NCBI RefSeq assembly: GCF_021134715.1
Contig: NC_060027.1
Location: 4,774,001 to 4,838,000 of the forward strand
Source of the DNA: Daphnia pulex
Taxonomy: Eukaryota; Arthropoda; Branchiopoda; Diplostraca; Daphniidae
Direction: 5' to 3'
DNA length: 64,000 nt
The position numbers and the translations under genes are program-made. Below the pieces are notes generated by a model, which was not told the DNA's origin, made no database searches, and was given only the letters and a program-made list of their open reading frames with translations. Shown piece by piece: positions 11,301 to 22,709 of this stretch (its first letter is position 1; every line of letters begins with the position of its first letter).

Positions 11301-14300
11301 AGTTTGAACGACTTCTTGCATAGACTGGAGTTCTGTTAATTGAAGGTTAGTTTCTTTAAGAGTGACTTCCAATTGTTGGATAGCTTGCGTCTTCCTGTTC
11401 AATTCAGCTGAATAATCTTTTGAATAATCTTGATTTCTTGAAGCAGCTTCTTCGTTGAGAGCAGAAAGAGCAGCATTCGCTGACTGTAAATCGTTGTAAA
11501 GATCGTCAATTTTTGTCTTGGCCAGATTCAATTCACTCAAAAGTTCTTCATTAGACGACTGGAGCTGTTGGGCTTGAGATCGAGTTTTTTCAAGTGAATC
11601 CTGCAGTGCATGCACTTCAGAATCATTACGGTGTACTGCATCCATTGATAGTCGAGCTTTCTCCAAGGCTGCATCAGCGTTGATTCGAAGCTCCTCTTCA
11701 ATCGTCTCCTTCGAGGCAACAGCGTCTTTCTTCTCCCTTTCTAACTGTTCGTTCATACGAACGAGTTCTTCAGTTCTTGCACAGCTTTCTTGGAGATCCT
11801 GCTTCGCTCTTTCAAGTTCAGCACCAGTAGCCTCAAGTTTCAAGCGCACCTCGACCAATTCTGCTAGTGCTTGATTGATCTCAAGCTTCTTTTGTTCAAC
11901 ATCTGCGTCCAACACTTCATTTCGGAGAAGAACCTCTTGTTTAGCTCCTTGGACTTCATTGAGTTCTTGAATTTTCAAATCTAAATCATCTTGCAGACCG
12001 TCGAGTTGACTAGTTAATTTTTCAACAAGCTCTTCAAGTTGATTTTTTTCCACGTAACTCTCTTCCAGTTCATCTACTTTCGAGCAAGCTTGCTGGATAG
12101 CGTTTAGAGCGGCGTTGAGTTCAGTTGTCTTGAGTTCTAACTCAGATTCCAGTGCTTTGACGCGATCGTGAGCAAGGTTGAGATCCTCAAGAGTTTTTTC
12201 ATACCTCACATTAGCTTCTTGATCCACCTGGCTTGGAGGAGCTACTCGATCCACTGAATCGAATCCAGTACGGGCGGCTTCGAGCTCTTCGTTTGCTTTT
12301 TCAAGTCGAGATTCCAAAAGTTCCTTTGCGACGAATAATGCACGAGCTTCAGCACGGATTTCTTCAAGAGTTTGGCGGGTTGTTTCTAACTCTTTGGTCA
12401 CCAAAGTAGAATCCTCACTTAATAAACGCATTTTTTCATTCAATTTGTCGAGAATTGATAGTAAATTCTGCCGTTCTCCGTCTCGTTGCTCCAGAACCTC
12501 TATAGTCGATTGGGCAGCTTCAATGGAACGTTGTTTCTCTTCTATCGCAGAAGTCTTTTCTTCGACATCTTGTTGAAGTAGTTCAAGTCTCTCAGTCAGT
12601 TGGACCAATTCTTCTTCTAACTGCTTGATTTTGTTGGAATGTTCTACTTTTTCTTTTCTTTGTGCTGCAGCTTCTGAAATTTCGGTGGAAATGGACGATC
12701 CACGCGTGTCTGTAAACTGATCCCGTAAACTAAGGAACTGATCGTCTGACTCGCACGACTGTTCCATATCGATTACGGAAGTTGAAATCGACGGTTCGCC
12801 AACGAAGCAACTGGAATCCAACATTTCTTCTGAAGTGTCTGATTTTTTAGCAAAGTTTTCTTCATCTTGAAGTCTCCCTACTTGCTCGACTTTGTTTTTC
12901 TCTTCACGGAGGCTTTCTATTTCGGTTTGGGCGTTGAGAAGTTGGCTGTTCAGTTGTTCTTTTTCTTGACTGAGAATTTCGTAATCTTCTTCGTAACGTA
13001 CCAGCACAGACTACAATGAATACGAAACGGATCAGCAAAAGTAATATGTAATAAACGAAAACAATTATATACCTGTAATTCAACGAGATATTCGCGAATC
13101 TCCTTGACTTCTGATATATCCAATTCTTCAGACACGTCTGACTGTATCGATAGTCGGGTCTTTTTGCTGGGTTCCATTTCGTGTTCGGTAGAGTCCAACA
13201 TGCATACTGACTGATCCATCTTTGCCAGCGCAACAGACAAAATTGAACTAGGACGTTTGCGGGTTCGGTTGATAGAGCGAGGAGCGAAAGAACAGTCCTG
13301 GTTCATAAAAACATCGCGCAATTCATCTGCCATGCACATTCCGATCAGAGAACTATTATGCCTGTCATCGTCGCCTTTAACTGAGGCTTGCGGTACTGGC
13401 ACAGCAGATTCTTTAAATTGTCGCAACTCTTCCGTAAGCGAAGCAATTCGAGATTGAGCATCACTATTGAACTTTTGCCTGTAAATAATAAAACACTTTA
13501 CCATCAAGTTGAAAAGAGATTAAACGAATAATTCAATATTACATTTCGAGAAGTTCTTGCTCCACTTGCGTTAGCTTCTGCTTGGAATTATAGTTTTCTT
13601 TAATTGCGTTTGGATCTTGACCAAGAAGCTCCAACTGTCCCCACGCTTCCTACAAATAAGAAAGAATAACAATGATAAAATAAAAATTCAATAATAGACA
13701 TTTGATTTTAATACTTGAAGAGTCTCGCGAAGATCAGCTTCTCGCTTAGCATGTCGTTCACTAATTACTAGAAGATGAGTATCTGATTCGGAATGATCTT
13801 TTTCTAATCGCTCGAATTTATCCTTGAGATCAGCCTGAGAAAAATTAACATATCAAACTCAATTACTGATGCATCGGCTGTAAGGAAGACATTCTATTCT
13901 CACCAGTTCTTTGGCGAGACGCTTCTTTTCGGTGAGCTTGGTTTCGATTTGCAGTTTATGGTCAGATTGCATCGCGTGGATTTCACTTTCGTGTTCGGCT
14001 TCTTTGGTTTGAAATTCCGTTTTGAGTTCGCTTAGCTTACGGTGTGTATCCAAGTACAACACTTCCATGTCATTCGCCGTCTGCAGAGCTCGATGTAACT
14101 TATCGGCCGATTCCTGTACAGGAGAAATAAAATATATGATTGATTAAGGTGGTTGACAAATAATGCGAGATTGAAATAAATACCGGGGAATCAACGCTTT
14201 TAGCTGTAGCTAGTGCATGAACGCCAATATCCTGCTCTAATCGTGTAAAATTCTTCAAGTCTTCTAATTCTTCTCTCAGAGTTTCACTTTCTTGTTCCTT

Positions 14301-16251
14301 ATTAAATAACGACATGCGCATTCGCTGTAATTGCTCACGCAAAACTGGAACAGGGGTAGAAGGCACGGCAGGCTGTTTGAAAGGCGATTCTCTGACATCT
14401 GTCATTGTTGCTACGTCTACTTTAGCAATAGGATTGTAGTCTTTACTGAAGACCATTTCAGCTGGCAAAAATATCTCCGAGTCAAGATCCTCGAGTTCTG
14501 GGGCTACCTCATCAAGCGTTTCAGAGCGTCTGGTGTTGCTGGTGCGCTGGCGACTTGCAAATACTTGTGCAACTACAAAATGAAAAAAAATAAATAAATA
14601 ATTTTTAAACGAAAATAAAAATATTCACACTTCATTTAACAGCCAACACAGGGAAGATAAAAGATACATCCATGTAAGGTAAAGAAAAAAAAAATAAATC
14701 ACCTGTTCGTGAAACTTTTTCCGAACATGGAACTGGGGGTGTGTTCACTTCAAAAATTGCTGGACCGAGCAAATTTAATTCTTGCTTCAAACGATTACCT
14801 CCCCATGTCATTCGCCGCAAACTTCGCTGGGCACTCTGTAAAGTTGATGAAAGGAAAAATTAGTTACGAGTCGTTCTATCAAATAATATTATTTACCGTA
14901 AGACTACTTTCTGCTCGTCCGGATACTACGTCACTCGAAACGACAAGCTGTTCTTTCAGCTCATTGATTTTCATATCTTTCTCCTGAAGAAGTCGTCGCA
15001 TTTCTTCTATTGCTTCAGGCTTCTTTTCCAGTTCCTTCTCCTTCAGTTTCTTCTCTAAATCTTTGATGTAGTTGTTGTACTTGCGTAATAGGGCCTGATT
15101 TTAAAAAAATATTTATGTTAAAAAGTTACTTATGGTGAACTGTTAAAATTTAAAATAGTTTTTTGTTAACACACCTGATCAGAGAGAACTTCGTTTACTT
15201 GAGGCTGGTTCTGTACAGCTTTTGCACTACAAGCAAACTTTAGAGTTGAGGATGTCTCATCCAGGACTGTGGGAGTAACATTACAAATGATGGCAGTACG
15301 AGCATTCCCACCCAGTGATGCACGTAAAATATGGGTTAGCTTGCTATCACGAAAGTTAACAAACCCTTCGCCTTCACTTAGCTGCTTGATTACCAAACTC
15401 AAGGCAGATAGACTTGTATTAATAGCACAGCCTTCTCGAAAGCGATCGCCAGTGGCGTTGGTCTGGGAAGCTTTTTCAGAACCAGCAAGATCAACTATAG
15501 GGGAAAAAAACTCTTTAACTTTGAATGAATGTAATAAAATATTAGAAAATATCATACCCAAGTTGATATGTGATACTATGACAGCAGCATCAGAGCGATC
15601 AGCTTCATCACGAGGTAAACTTTCCACAATTATTCTGAAGATAGTATGAGATCTAGAACTTCTTTCATTCATACTTGTTCCTCCTACTTTTCGCTGTTTG
15701 TTACCCTGTTGCATTAGCTTGAGAACAGCATCAGGGGTGTTCACATTAGTCTCAATCAAATTGTGGACCACCACATGACCTTCTGCCAGTTCTTGTACTT
15801 TTAGCTTTTGTGGGTTTGAAGAGAGGAGATCAGAAATGGTTTCGTTGTAGATTTCAATGTAAGAGCATCTAAGTAAGAAGGCTCGTTCAGGATACTGCTC
15901 GATGAGAGTAAAGATTCTATTAACAGCCAATTGAACAATACCAAGCTCTTTTTGGCTGCCCATCATAGTATATGTTTTACCAGATGCTGTTTGCCCATAT
16001 GCCAAAACTGTTACATTAAACCCATTCATAGCAGAATCAATAAGGGGCTGAACCAATTTAGTAAAAATTTGATAATTTTGAGTTTCTGTTCCAAAAACTT
16101 GGTCAAATAAGTAGGGATTTCCGATTCTCTTTGGGGTACCAGGTTCACACTGAAATACCACACCTTCTGACCAAGACCAATGAATTTCGACATCTTTCTT
16201 TTGAAATAATACTGGCCGAACTCGAACGGCCACTTGGATTTTGTCTGCCAT
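8330..16251 (-). CDS. CENPE: Kinesin-7 motor, CENP-E-like
   Basis: Kinetochore plus-end motor that captures microtubules and aligns chromosomes. Thirteen exons: 16251-15558, 15494-15175, 15094-14897, 14835-14703, 14572-14184, 14113-13904, 13834-13715, 13649-13543, 13478-13073, 13010-9219, 9110-8967, 8891-8645 and 8583-8330. They sum to 2,338 codons (2,337 aa; human CENP-E is ~2,700). The N-terminal motor has the P-loop GQTASGKT (86-93), switch I NERSSRSH (195-202) and switch II DLAGSE (233-238). After it the protein is almost entirely heptad coiled coil, most of it in the giant 3.8-kb exon 10. The short tail is Ser-rich and basic. The first intron is an in-frame 63 nt. N-terminal motor position plus a very long coiled coil fits kinesin-7 rather than other classes. 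A 459-nt unit in exon 10 is tandemly duplicated. Confidence 0.93.
9121..9201. repeat. 40-bp tandem duplication in a CENP-E intron
   Basis: The stretch starting AATCAAAGTATTATTTTAAA is present twice in succession, each copy followed by an A-rich run and CAAACAAA. It lies in the intron between the giant coiled-coil exon and the next exon and does not touch coding sequence. Confidence 0.8.
9832..10800 (-). repeat. Internal tandem duplication in the CENP-E coiled coil
   Basis: Two consecutive units of the giant exon encode nearly the same ~153-residue block. Unit 1 is 10800-10343 and unit 2 is 10342-9832. Both begin AKNVNLN, continue QSKEAELINLRSMTQ and IALLESRLQ, and end LLESQLECQE. Unit 2 carries an extra stretch of about 17 residues (rich in Gln, His and Arg) before RQRELDEIRISLQSM. 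The frame is kept. Confidence 0.9.
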
Positions 16252-17027
16252 TCTTTAGGAACTGTCAATAAAAAAATTTATCATTTAACTATTGGTGATC
16301 ATTTATAATTACAACAAATCAAAAACCACTTACAAAAAGAATTTCACTCTCACTTTTGCGGTCTGGCCTTTATTCTTAATTAAAACTAATTTTTCGTAAT
16401 TCGACATTAAAAAATTTACAGCCGTTCAGAAAAGTTGATTTTCAAATCTGACTTTAACGTTAACAACGTTGCCAACAATTTTATGTTATGCGTCGTTGCC
16501 AGGTTAAAGGATTCAAAAATAAAAAATCGGAAATTCAAATTTGTTTGAATTCGTAATCGTAATCGTACGTCGAGTCGTCGACAATCAAAACTGCCCAAGA
16601 CTCAAGAGAAAGAGTTCAAAGATAGGGTTATTATTATTATTAAAATTTCTTGATCGTTGGGGAGTTTATGTGCTCATTAATGCACATCTTTTCAACGAGA
16701 CGAACATCAATAATGCGAATGATCTGGCGTAGTAACTTATTATGTGGATTTAAACTTACAGACCCCTACAAGAATTTTTAATAAAATTTATTACCTGGAA
16801 AATGATGATTAAAATAAAATAAAATAAAATTAACTCTTCTGGAATTACGCGTTACCGGTAACACCCAGATTGGTTGTGTAAAGGATCAATTATTAAGATA
16901 AGTATCCACCCATATTCAGTCAAATAGGACATAATCGTCAATTTAAATACTAACAGCAGATTGGTAAAGGGTTAAAAATGGTATTAGTCAAATAAGCATC
17001 CATTTAAAGTCTATACAATACTTAATT
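16252..17027. other. Intergenic, 5' side of CENP-E
   Basis: The CENP-E promoter should lie in the first few hundred bases. Further right the DNA is AT-rich. Two imperfect copies of a motif of the type ATT(C)AGTCAAATA occur near 16917 and 16984, just before the repeat element. No gene is seen. Confidence 0.5.
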
Positions 17028-18245
17028 ATGTCGGATATTTGACTTTAGATAAATGAACAATGTCCGCAAGGCACTAGTACATCATTTGGTGTTATAGGAT
17101 TTTCGAAATTCCGTAAATGCACATTAATAGTTGCCGTGTGTCAATTGTTCCCTATGCAATGAAAATACTTTCCCGGTGGACTATAAGTAGTTTGAATTGA
17201 ACTCCTAAATTTGTGACATGAATTATCGATAATTATGAATCTTCCTTATTTGGAAAATTGAATAATACTTCAACTCGTGAAGACCAAGTTATCATACAAG
17301 TACACCTTGTTCTGATGATTAGAAAATTTTCAGTCTTCCGGAAGATAAATATTGACGACATTCAATCATATTTTGAACAAAAATCATGTGCCTTCTTATA
17401 TATTATTGTCGTCCAAAGTGCATTGACTTGTTAACTAGCGGGCTAATTGCGTTTATTTATGTGCACCTGCGAAACTATGAAATCTTTATTGCACCAATCG
17501 ATGGACTACTCCGTTGTAGACTTTGTTCATTTTTCTATATTTACATATCTAGAATAAGTTGATAGCAGCAACAGTAAAAAGGCATATTATGTTAGCTCCA
17601 AATCTCAACCTAAAAGCCCCCCGTATCCGTGACAAAGCCAATAACATACTGGCATATGACAACTGGCACATAATTTGCATTTTTTCCTTTTACTGCTATT
17701 AACTTATACCATAGATGACTTTAGATAAATGAACAATGTGCACTTAACAATAGTACATGAGTTGGTGTGATTGTGTTTACATATTTGTAGGTAAGCATTG
17801 ATAGTTGCCGCATGCACTTTTATTATCTAGCTTATGCAAAAATCCCTTACCGGATTGCTATAAACATAAAGAATTTCATCTAATTATTTTAACCATCAGT
17901 GCTTGTCGCGGGTCTCTCCGGTTAAATGGATTACCCTCATAGGAATCGGATGATGAAGTTCTCCCTAATTCCCATCAGATGAGGAATTAATCCCGCCGAC
18001 CAAGCACCTTATTTGAACAAAAAAAAAATGATGTCTTAAGGGGTATTACTAAGAAATGTGCAGTGGCTTCATATCTAGATTGCACACTGTAGGTATCGCA
18101 TGCACCTGCGGAATTATGAAAACTGAATTACACCAATTGATGTAATAAATCGTTGAATACATTGTTCATTTTTCTATTTATACATCTCTGGGACATGTTA
18201 ATAGCAGCAACAGGAAAAATGCAAATTATGTCAAATTTCGCATTT
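17028..18245. mobile_element. Tandem pair of MITE-like units, intact copy
   Basis: This 1.2-kb stretch is repeated at 47007-50992 apart from the LTR element inserted there. It holds two diverged units. Unit A ends at about 17589 with TAGCAGCAACAGTAAAAAGG; unit B runs from about 17674 (the inverted form of the same end) to 18225 (TAGCAGCAACAGGAAAAATG). Units A and B are themselves related: both carry GACTTTAGATAAATGAACAA, a GCACCTGCG box and TTGTTCATTTTTCTAT in the same order. No transposase frame is visible, so it is non-autonomous. The outer left inverted end seen in the second copy is missing here. The superfamily is not determined. Confidence 0.75.
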
Positions 18246-18611
18246 CTGAATCGTTCTGAATGCAACAATCGCGGTACATAAATCATTAACATGAAAAAAA
18301 CTGCATACAGCTAGAAATGGACAACAAGTTTATTTACGTGTATCTTTCAAGTGTTTATAGCTACGAGATGCACACCGCGGTAAGTGAACGACAAATAGTA
18401 AAATTTAATAAAGTGCGAAACTGTTTTATATCTGCGCAAAAACTAAATAATGACGATTCAGACCTATATTGTTTTCAGGACAATAAAATTGTGCATGATG
18501 GTTACACTGTCCAATATTTTCAATCATGGAAAGAATAAATCCCATTAAGAATAAAATATTATAAATCATTATGACGATTGAATAACTTTTTCCCCGTCTA
18601 TCATTAGCCAA

Positions 18612-20979
18612 TTATTCGTTGTTAATAGCAGACGATTTGATGACTGCTGTTCGCTGTTTATTTTGCTTCCGGATGTTGTGAATTTTCTTACAGGGTTTCG
18701 TAAATTCCAATTTTACCTGCTCCGTTGCTAGTATCCTTTGCTCATGCTGTCCATTTCCAATTAACGGTTCGTCACGCTTCGATTTGTCACTGGTCGGGGG
18801 TGATATTGAAACAGCGACGAAAGAATTGCGTCTAGATGTCGGATTGCTACCATTGTGTTTTAGCGAAGCAATTTTCTTCCAGAAATTCGGCCCCAGCAGA
18901 CTACTTGGCCCGGGTTGACTAGTAGTGTTGTGCACTTTATGGTACAGGAACTTGGGGTGACTTTTAGTGACTGGCGTTGAATCATCCAGCGCGCCACTTT
19001 GATTTTGAGAAGCCAAATTCTTCAAGAATATTTTGGTCGTCTTTGCTTTGGTTCGTTTATCTTGTTGCTGGTGGCCTGCTCTGTTGGCCAGGTGTTTCAA
19101 TTTAAGCGGCATCATGCGGCTGAATTTCGTCAACTTTTTCAGCTCTTCTTCGATTTCGTTGAGTCGTTCTTCAAAATTCTTTTCTGATCGGAGCTGCTCT
19201 GGCTGATTGATTGGACTTGATGAGGACCCATATCGCCCTTGGACACTTTGTTCCATCTTTGATTCCCCGGTTTGTTTATTATTCTCCGAAACCTCCAGTT
19301 GCGGGTGAAGTAGTCGAGGCTCTTTAGGAACGGTGGAGGCGAACAGGACGTCCCTCCATCGCTGGAAAGTCGTCTCCAATGAAGGAAGAGGTGAGATATC
19401 GACATCGGCACTAGTTACGTTCGAAAGAATGGTCATTTTGTCATCGGGTACGTCGTTTCTCTTGTCTCCGGGCCTATCCAATCTTTTATTTATCCAACCT
19501 AATTCACTGCGAGTGGCATAAATCCTTTGAGAGTAGGCGGCATTGTTCGCTTCCAGAGTTTCTAACCCAAGAAACAAACCCACCCTCAACGTTAAAACAA
19601 TATTGGCTAAGAAAACAAAATCGTCTTCTTATAATACAATATACCCAAGACTCGATGGATCTGTTTCCAAATAGCCGGATGTTCCGCTATTTTGACAATG
19701 AGCTCCAGAACTTGTTCGCTCGCCTTAGGATCGATTAATTCCTAGTTGGGAAAATATTATGGCGACAATGAAATATGATGGCGCTTTTAAAATATTCAAC
19801 GTGAGAATAAAAACACTCCAGATACCATTGCGTCGAGTACAGCGCTTCTCCCGCCTTGCGAGTCTAGTGCTTCCTGGTTTTTCTCTAGCGGTGCCTTTTG
19901 GGATACAAAAAAAAAGAGTGAAGAAAGAGCCTTTATTGACATTCGAGATTCATAGTCGAGATGACGGAACATGCAAGCAACGAGACGCGTGGGAATACAG
20001 ACAGCACACACTGGCTTCTCTGTTACGTAATTTCTTTATTGTCTAGTTTTTTTTTCTTCTCCCCATTTATAATATTTTATAATATTTTTCTATCATACAT
20101 TTTGTGGCAGCCAAAATGTCAGAAACCAATGTTAAAAAACTCTTGTTCCTTTTTAGAAGAAATATTAAAATGAAAATAAAAACTCTTGTCGACAATCCTG
20201 ATCGACAATACCGATGCTTGACAAGTATTAACAATCAGAAGACCATTGAAAGTTGGCGAAGACATACAGAAGCCGCGGTAAAGAATATTGAAGTACGTGA
20301 CTACGTGTCGAGTATACCTTCGGGAGCGGTGAGACTGTAATAGTAGAGTTGCTGGCGAAGCCTGCGGACGACTCGGGTGTTGCAACATGGTCAGTGCCGC
20401 CTGTATATAGCAAAATTATTAAGAATATGTTTTTTCTCTTTTTTTCTTTAATCTAAACGTTTCTTTTATAATCGAGTCGATTTTTTTTTTACAATCCGCA
20501 CGCTAGCGCGTCAAGCCGGTATGGGATTCCAGACTACGTATGTTTGTACCGTGGCTTTTTAAAACAAATCACTTTTTATAGCATAAATATTTGACAGGGT
20601 TTTTTTTATGTGTACAGATGGGAAGTACACATAGCCTATGCGACAGTATTTTTTTTCGATTTGTCGTCTTGTATAGTAGCAACGGTAATGACACGTGTCA
20701 GAAACACGCAAGTATATAGTTACAGTAGCTTTTTCATCTGGATTACAACCCATACACGAAACGGCACAGTGAATTAAAACCAGAAAGAAAATCTATTTTT
20801 ATTGCAGTATACTCAGTTATAATGAATAGTTTTACTTGAGATGCTTTAATTGAGAGGAAATTAAATAAACTTAAAAGATCTTGCAAAGTTCAACCAATTT
20901 TATTGATTTTCATTTTACCTGATGAGGTGATCAGCAACACGACGATGACAATTAGAAAACGCGCTGTTTTCATCGCCAT
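18612..20979 (-). CDS. Predicted secreted protein of unknown family
   Basis: Five exons (20979-20919, 20400-20318, 19894-19826, 19741-19645, 19606-18612) join with consistent phases into 434 aa. I do not recognise the family. The ATG at 20979 opens a textbook signal peptide (MAMKTARF, then LIVIVVLLITSS), so the product is probably secreted. The next ~80 residues, over three small exons, are Ser/Thr/Pro-rich and then helical (KASEQVLELIVKIAEHPAIW). The last exon of 331 codons is polar and basic, with many Lys, Arg, Ser and Gln, a predicted coiled-coil segment (ERLNEIEEELKKL) and several dibasic sites. No Cys-rich module or enzyme motif is seen. Dibasic sites could mean processing, but I see no amidation signals. 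Expression is unproven; the signal exon and consistent phases are the main support. Confidence 0.7.
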
Positions 20980-22709
20980 AATTTCACACCAAAGACTTTG
21001 ATAATACAAAAAGATGAGATTGCCGGATATGTAATAACCAACGGTCGAGTGGACTAGACGTCGAACAAGGAAATAAAGACCTATACAGGCGCGGTCAGCT
21101 TCTCTTTTACCTTCTGGATACAAAGTCTCAAGATGTTCCGCGTCCAGCGGATGTTATCAAGAAAAAGGCGGTTTCTGAAGTGCGCGCTTGCGCATTCGAT
21201 TGATGGCAATCGGGCCATTGCACCTTTTACTTCCTCTCCTTCCTCTTTTCACACTCTCAAGCGTATCTATCACTAAGGGAAAGTATAAATTCTAGCGAGG
21301 ACGAGACTATGTGATCGTCGGCTTTGGGGCGAAGAGTAATTTGTTTGGCATTGATTTTCCGCGATTCCAATTTCTCGCAATTTCTAAAACTTGTGAATCA
21401 ATTTTTTAAAATTTCTATTTGGATGATTTTCTCGATAAAAAATGACGAATCACGGCGAGCAGAACATTGAATCGATGGCCGGGGAGATTTCGGGATAGTG
21501 AAAAGAATATCGCATCAAGGCAGATGCACAGCAGCCAAGGTGGCAACCTCGTTAAATATCTCATCAACCGACGGAACGGAAAATTGACGTTCAAGATGCT
21601 GGTAATGGTATGTGGCGATGAAGGTGACGATTCCCATTACGAATCGATGCGTAGACGAGGGGGGAAGGGTAACGGTCCCGACATCTTCTTTTCTTTTTTC
21701 CGATTAAAATAAAGCTGCTGTGTATGATGACACACGATCTCAGTATCAGCACTCATCAGACTTCGCGAAGACTCATTAGTCAGGAGTAGAAAATCCCTTT
21801 CTCGCCGTCTCGTGATGAACCGCGTCCACTTTCTGACCCTCAAGTACAATGCGCAGAACAATAACAACAAAAATCTGACGGAAGGACCACGGAGAAATGG
21901 GGAGCGATCGAACGGCTTTCTTGTTGACCAGCGTTGATTAAATTTCTCCCCTTGTCCACCTCGAAATGGTCGGCCCATTGCCAACAAGAGAAAGAATGGT
22001 CGATGGGAAACACACGCACAAAAGGAGGAATCGAGAAGGCTGGAAAAAGAGACTAACCACGCCTCTCCTACGAGATTTGAGGTCACAAACCAATTAGTCG
22101 TTGGGTCAGTTCAGGAAAGAAGGCGGTGAAATGTTGGATGCATTTCAAATAAACGCTTTCGAAACACAGCGTCCTTCAACAAAAGTGTGTATTGGTTAGC
22201 TTGATCCGAATTTTTCCACGAATCTCCTTACAACATTATGAAACATTTCCTATGGACGATTCAATACCAAAGGTTATTTAAGCAGTTAACAAGATTGTTA
22301 AGTTCAAAATTTTAGAAGGTTGGAAAAGTCTTGGCGAACAAATCGAAGACAACACAGAACACAGTGCGAATCCCCCAAAATAAGTTGCGTCAATCACAAA
22401 AATCCGCAAGTGCCAAATTGTTCACTTTCTAAACAGCAGGTCACAAGGAAATCAAAATAGGAGGTCAAGAAAAGTGAAAAACAGAAAACAAAATTCAATG
22501 CAACTGGCCTCCACGAGACAAAATTTCAGTGTGACGTAGAAATTCTGTGCGAAAAAGAAACGAACGGTCCTCTTTAGTTGCCGACAGGAAGACAAAAATA
22601 AAAAAGTAAGAAAAAGAAAAAAAAAGAGAAAAAACAAAAACAAACAAGGAAACAAAGAAATTGGAGCCAATCTTTAAACCAAATGTTCTTGGAGACGACT
22701 CAAAGAAAT
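20980..22709. other. Intergenic, no gene recognised
   Basis: About 1.7 kb between the start of the secreted-protein gene and the 3' end of DIS3L2. The longest open frame (21637-22086, minus) has no family features and no splice context I can support. I see no RNA gene or repeat. Confidence 0.5.

Noticed and set aside
15495-15557. Apparent kinesin insert between strand beta-6 and DLAGSE
   Set aside because: The 63-nt stretch has GT..AG ends and a pyrimidine tract. Removing it gives the conserved HINLVDLAGSE, so it is an in-frame intron.
19759-20340. Several short plus-strand frames within the secreted-protein gene
   Set aside because: They overlap introns and exons of the minus-strand gene and show no family features.
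21637-22086. 149-codon minus-strand frame
   Set aside because: No splice neighbours, no domain and a composition close to that of the surrounding intergenic DNA.
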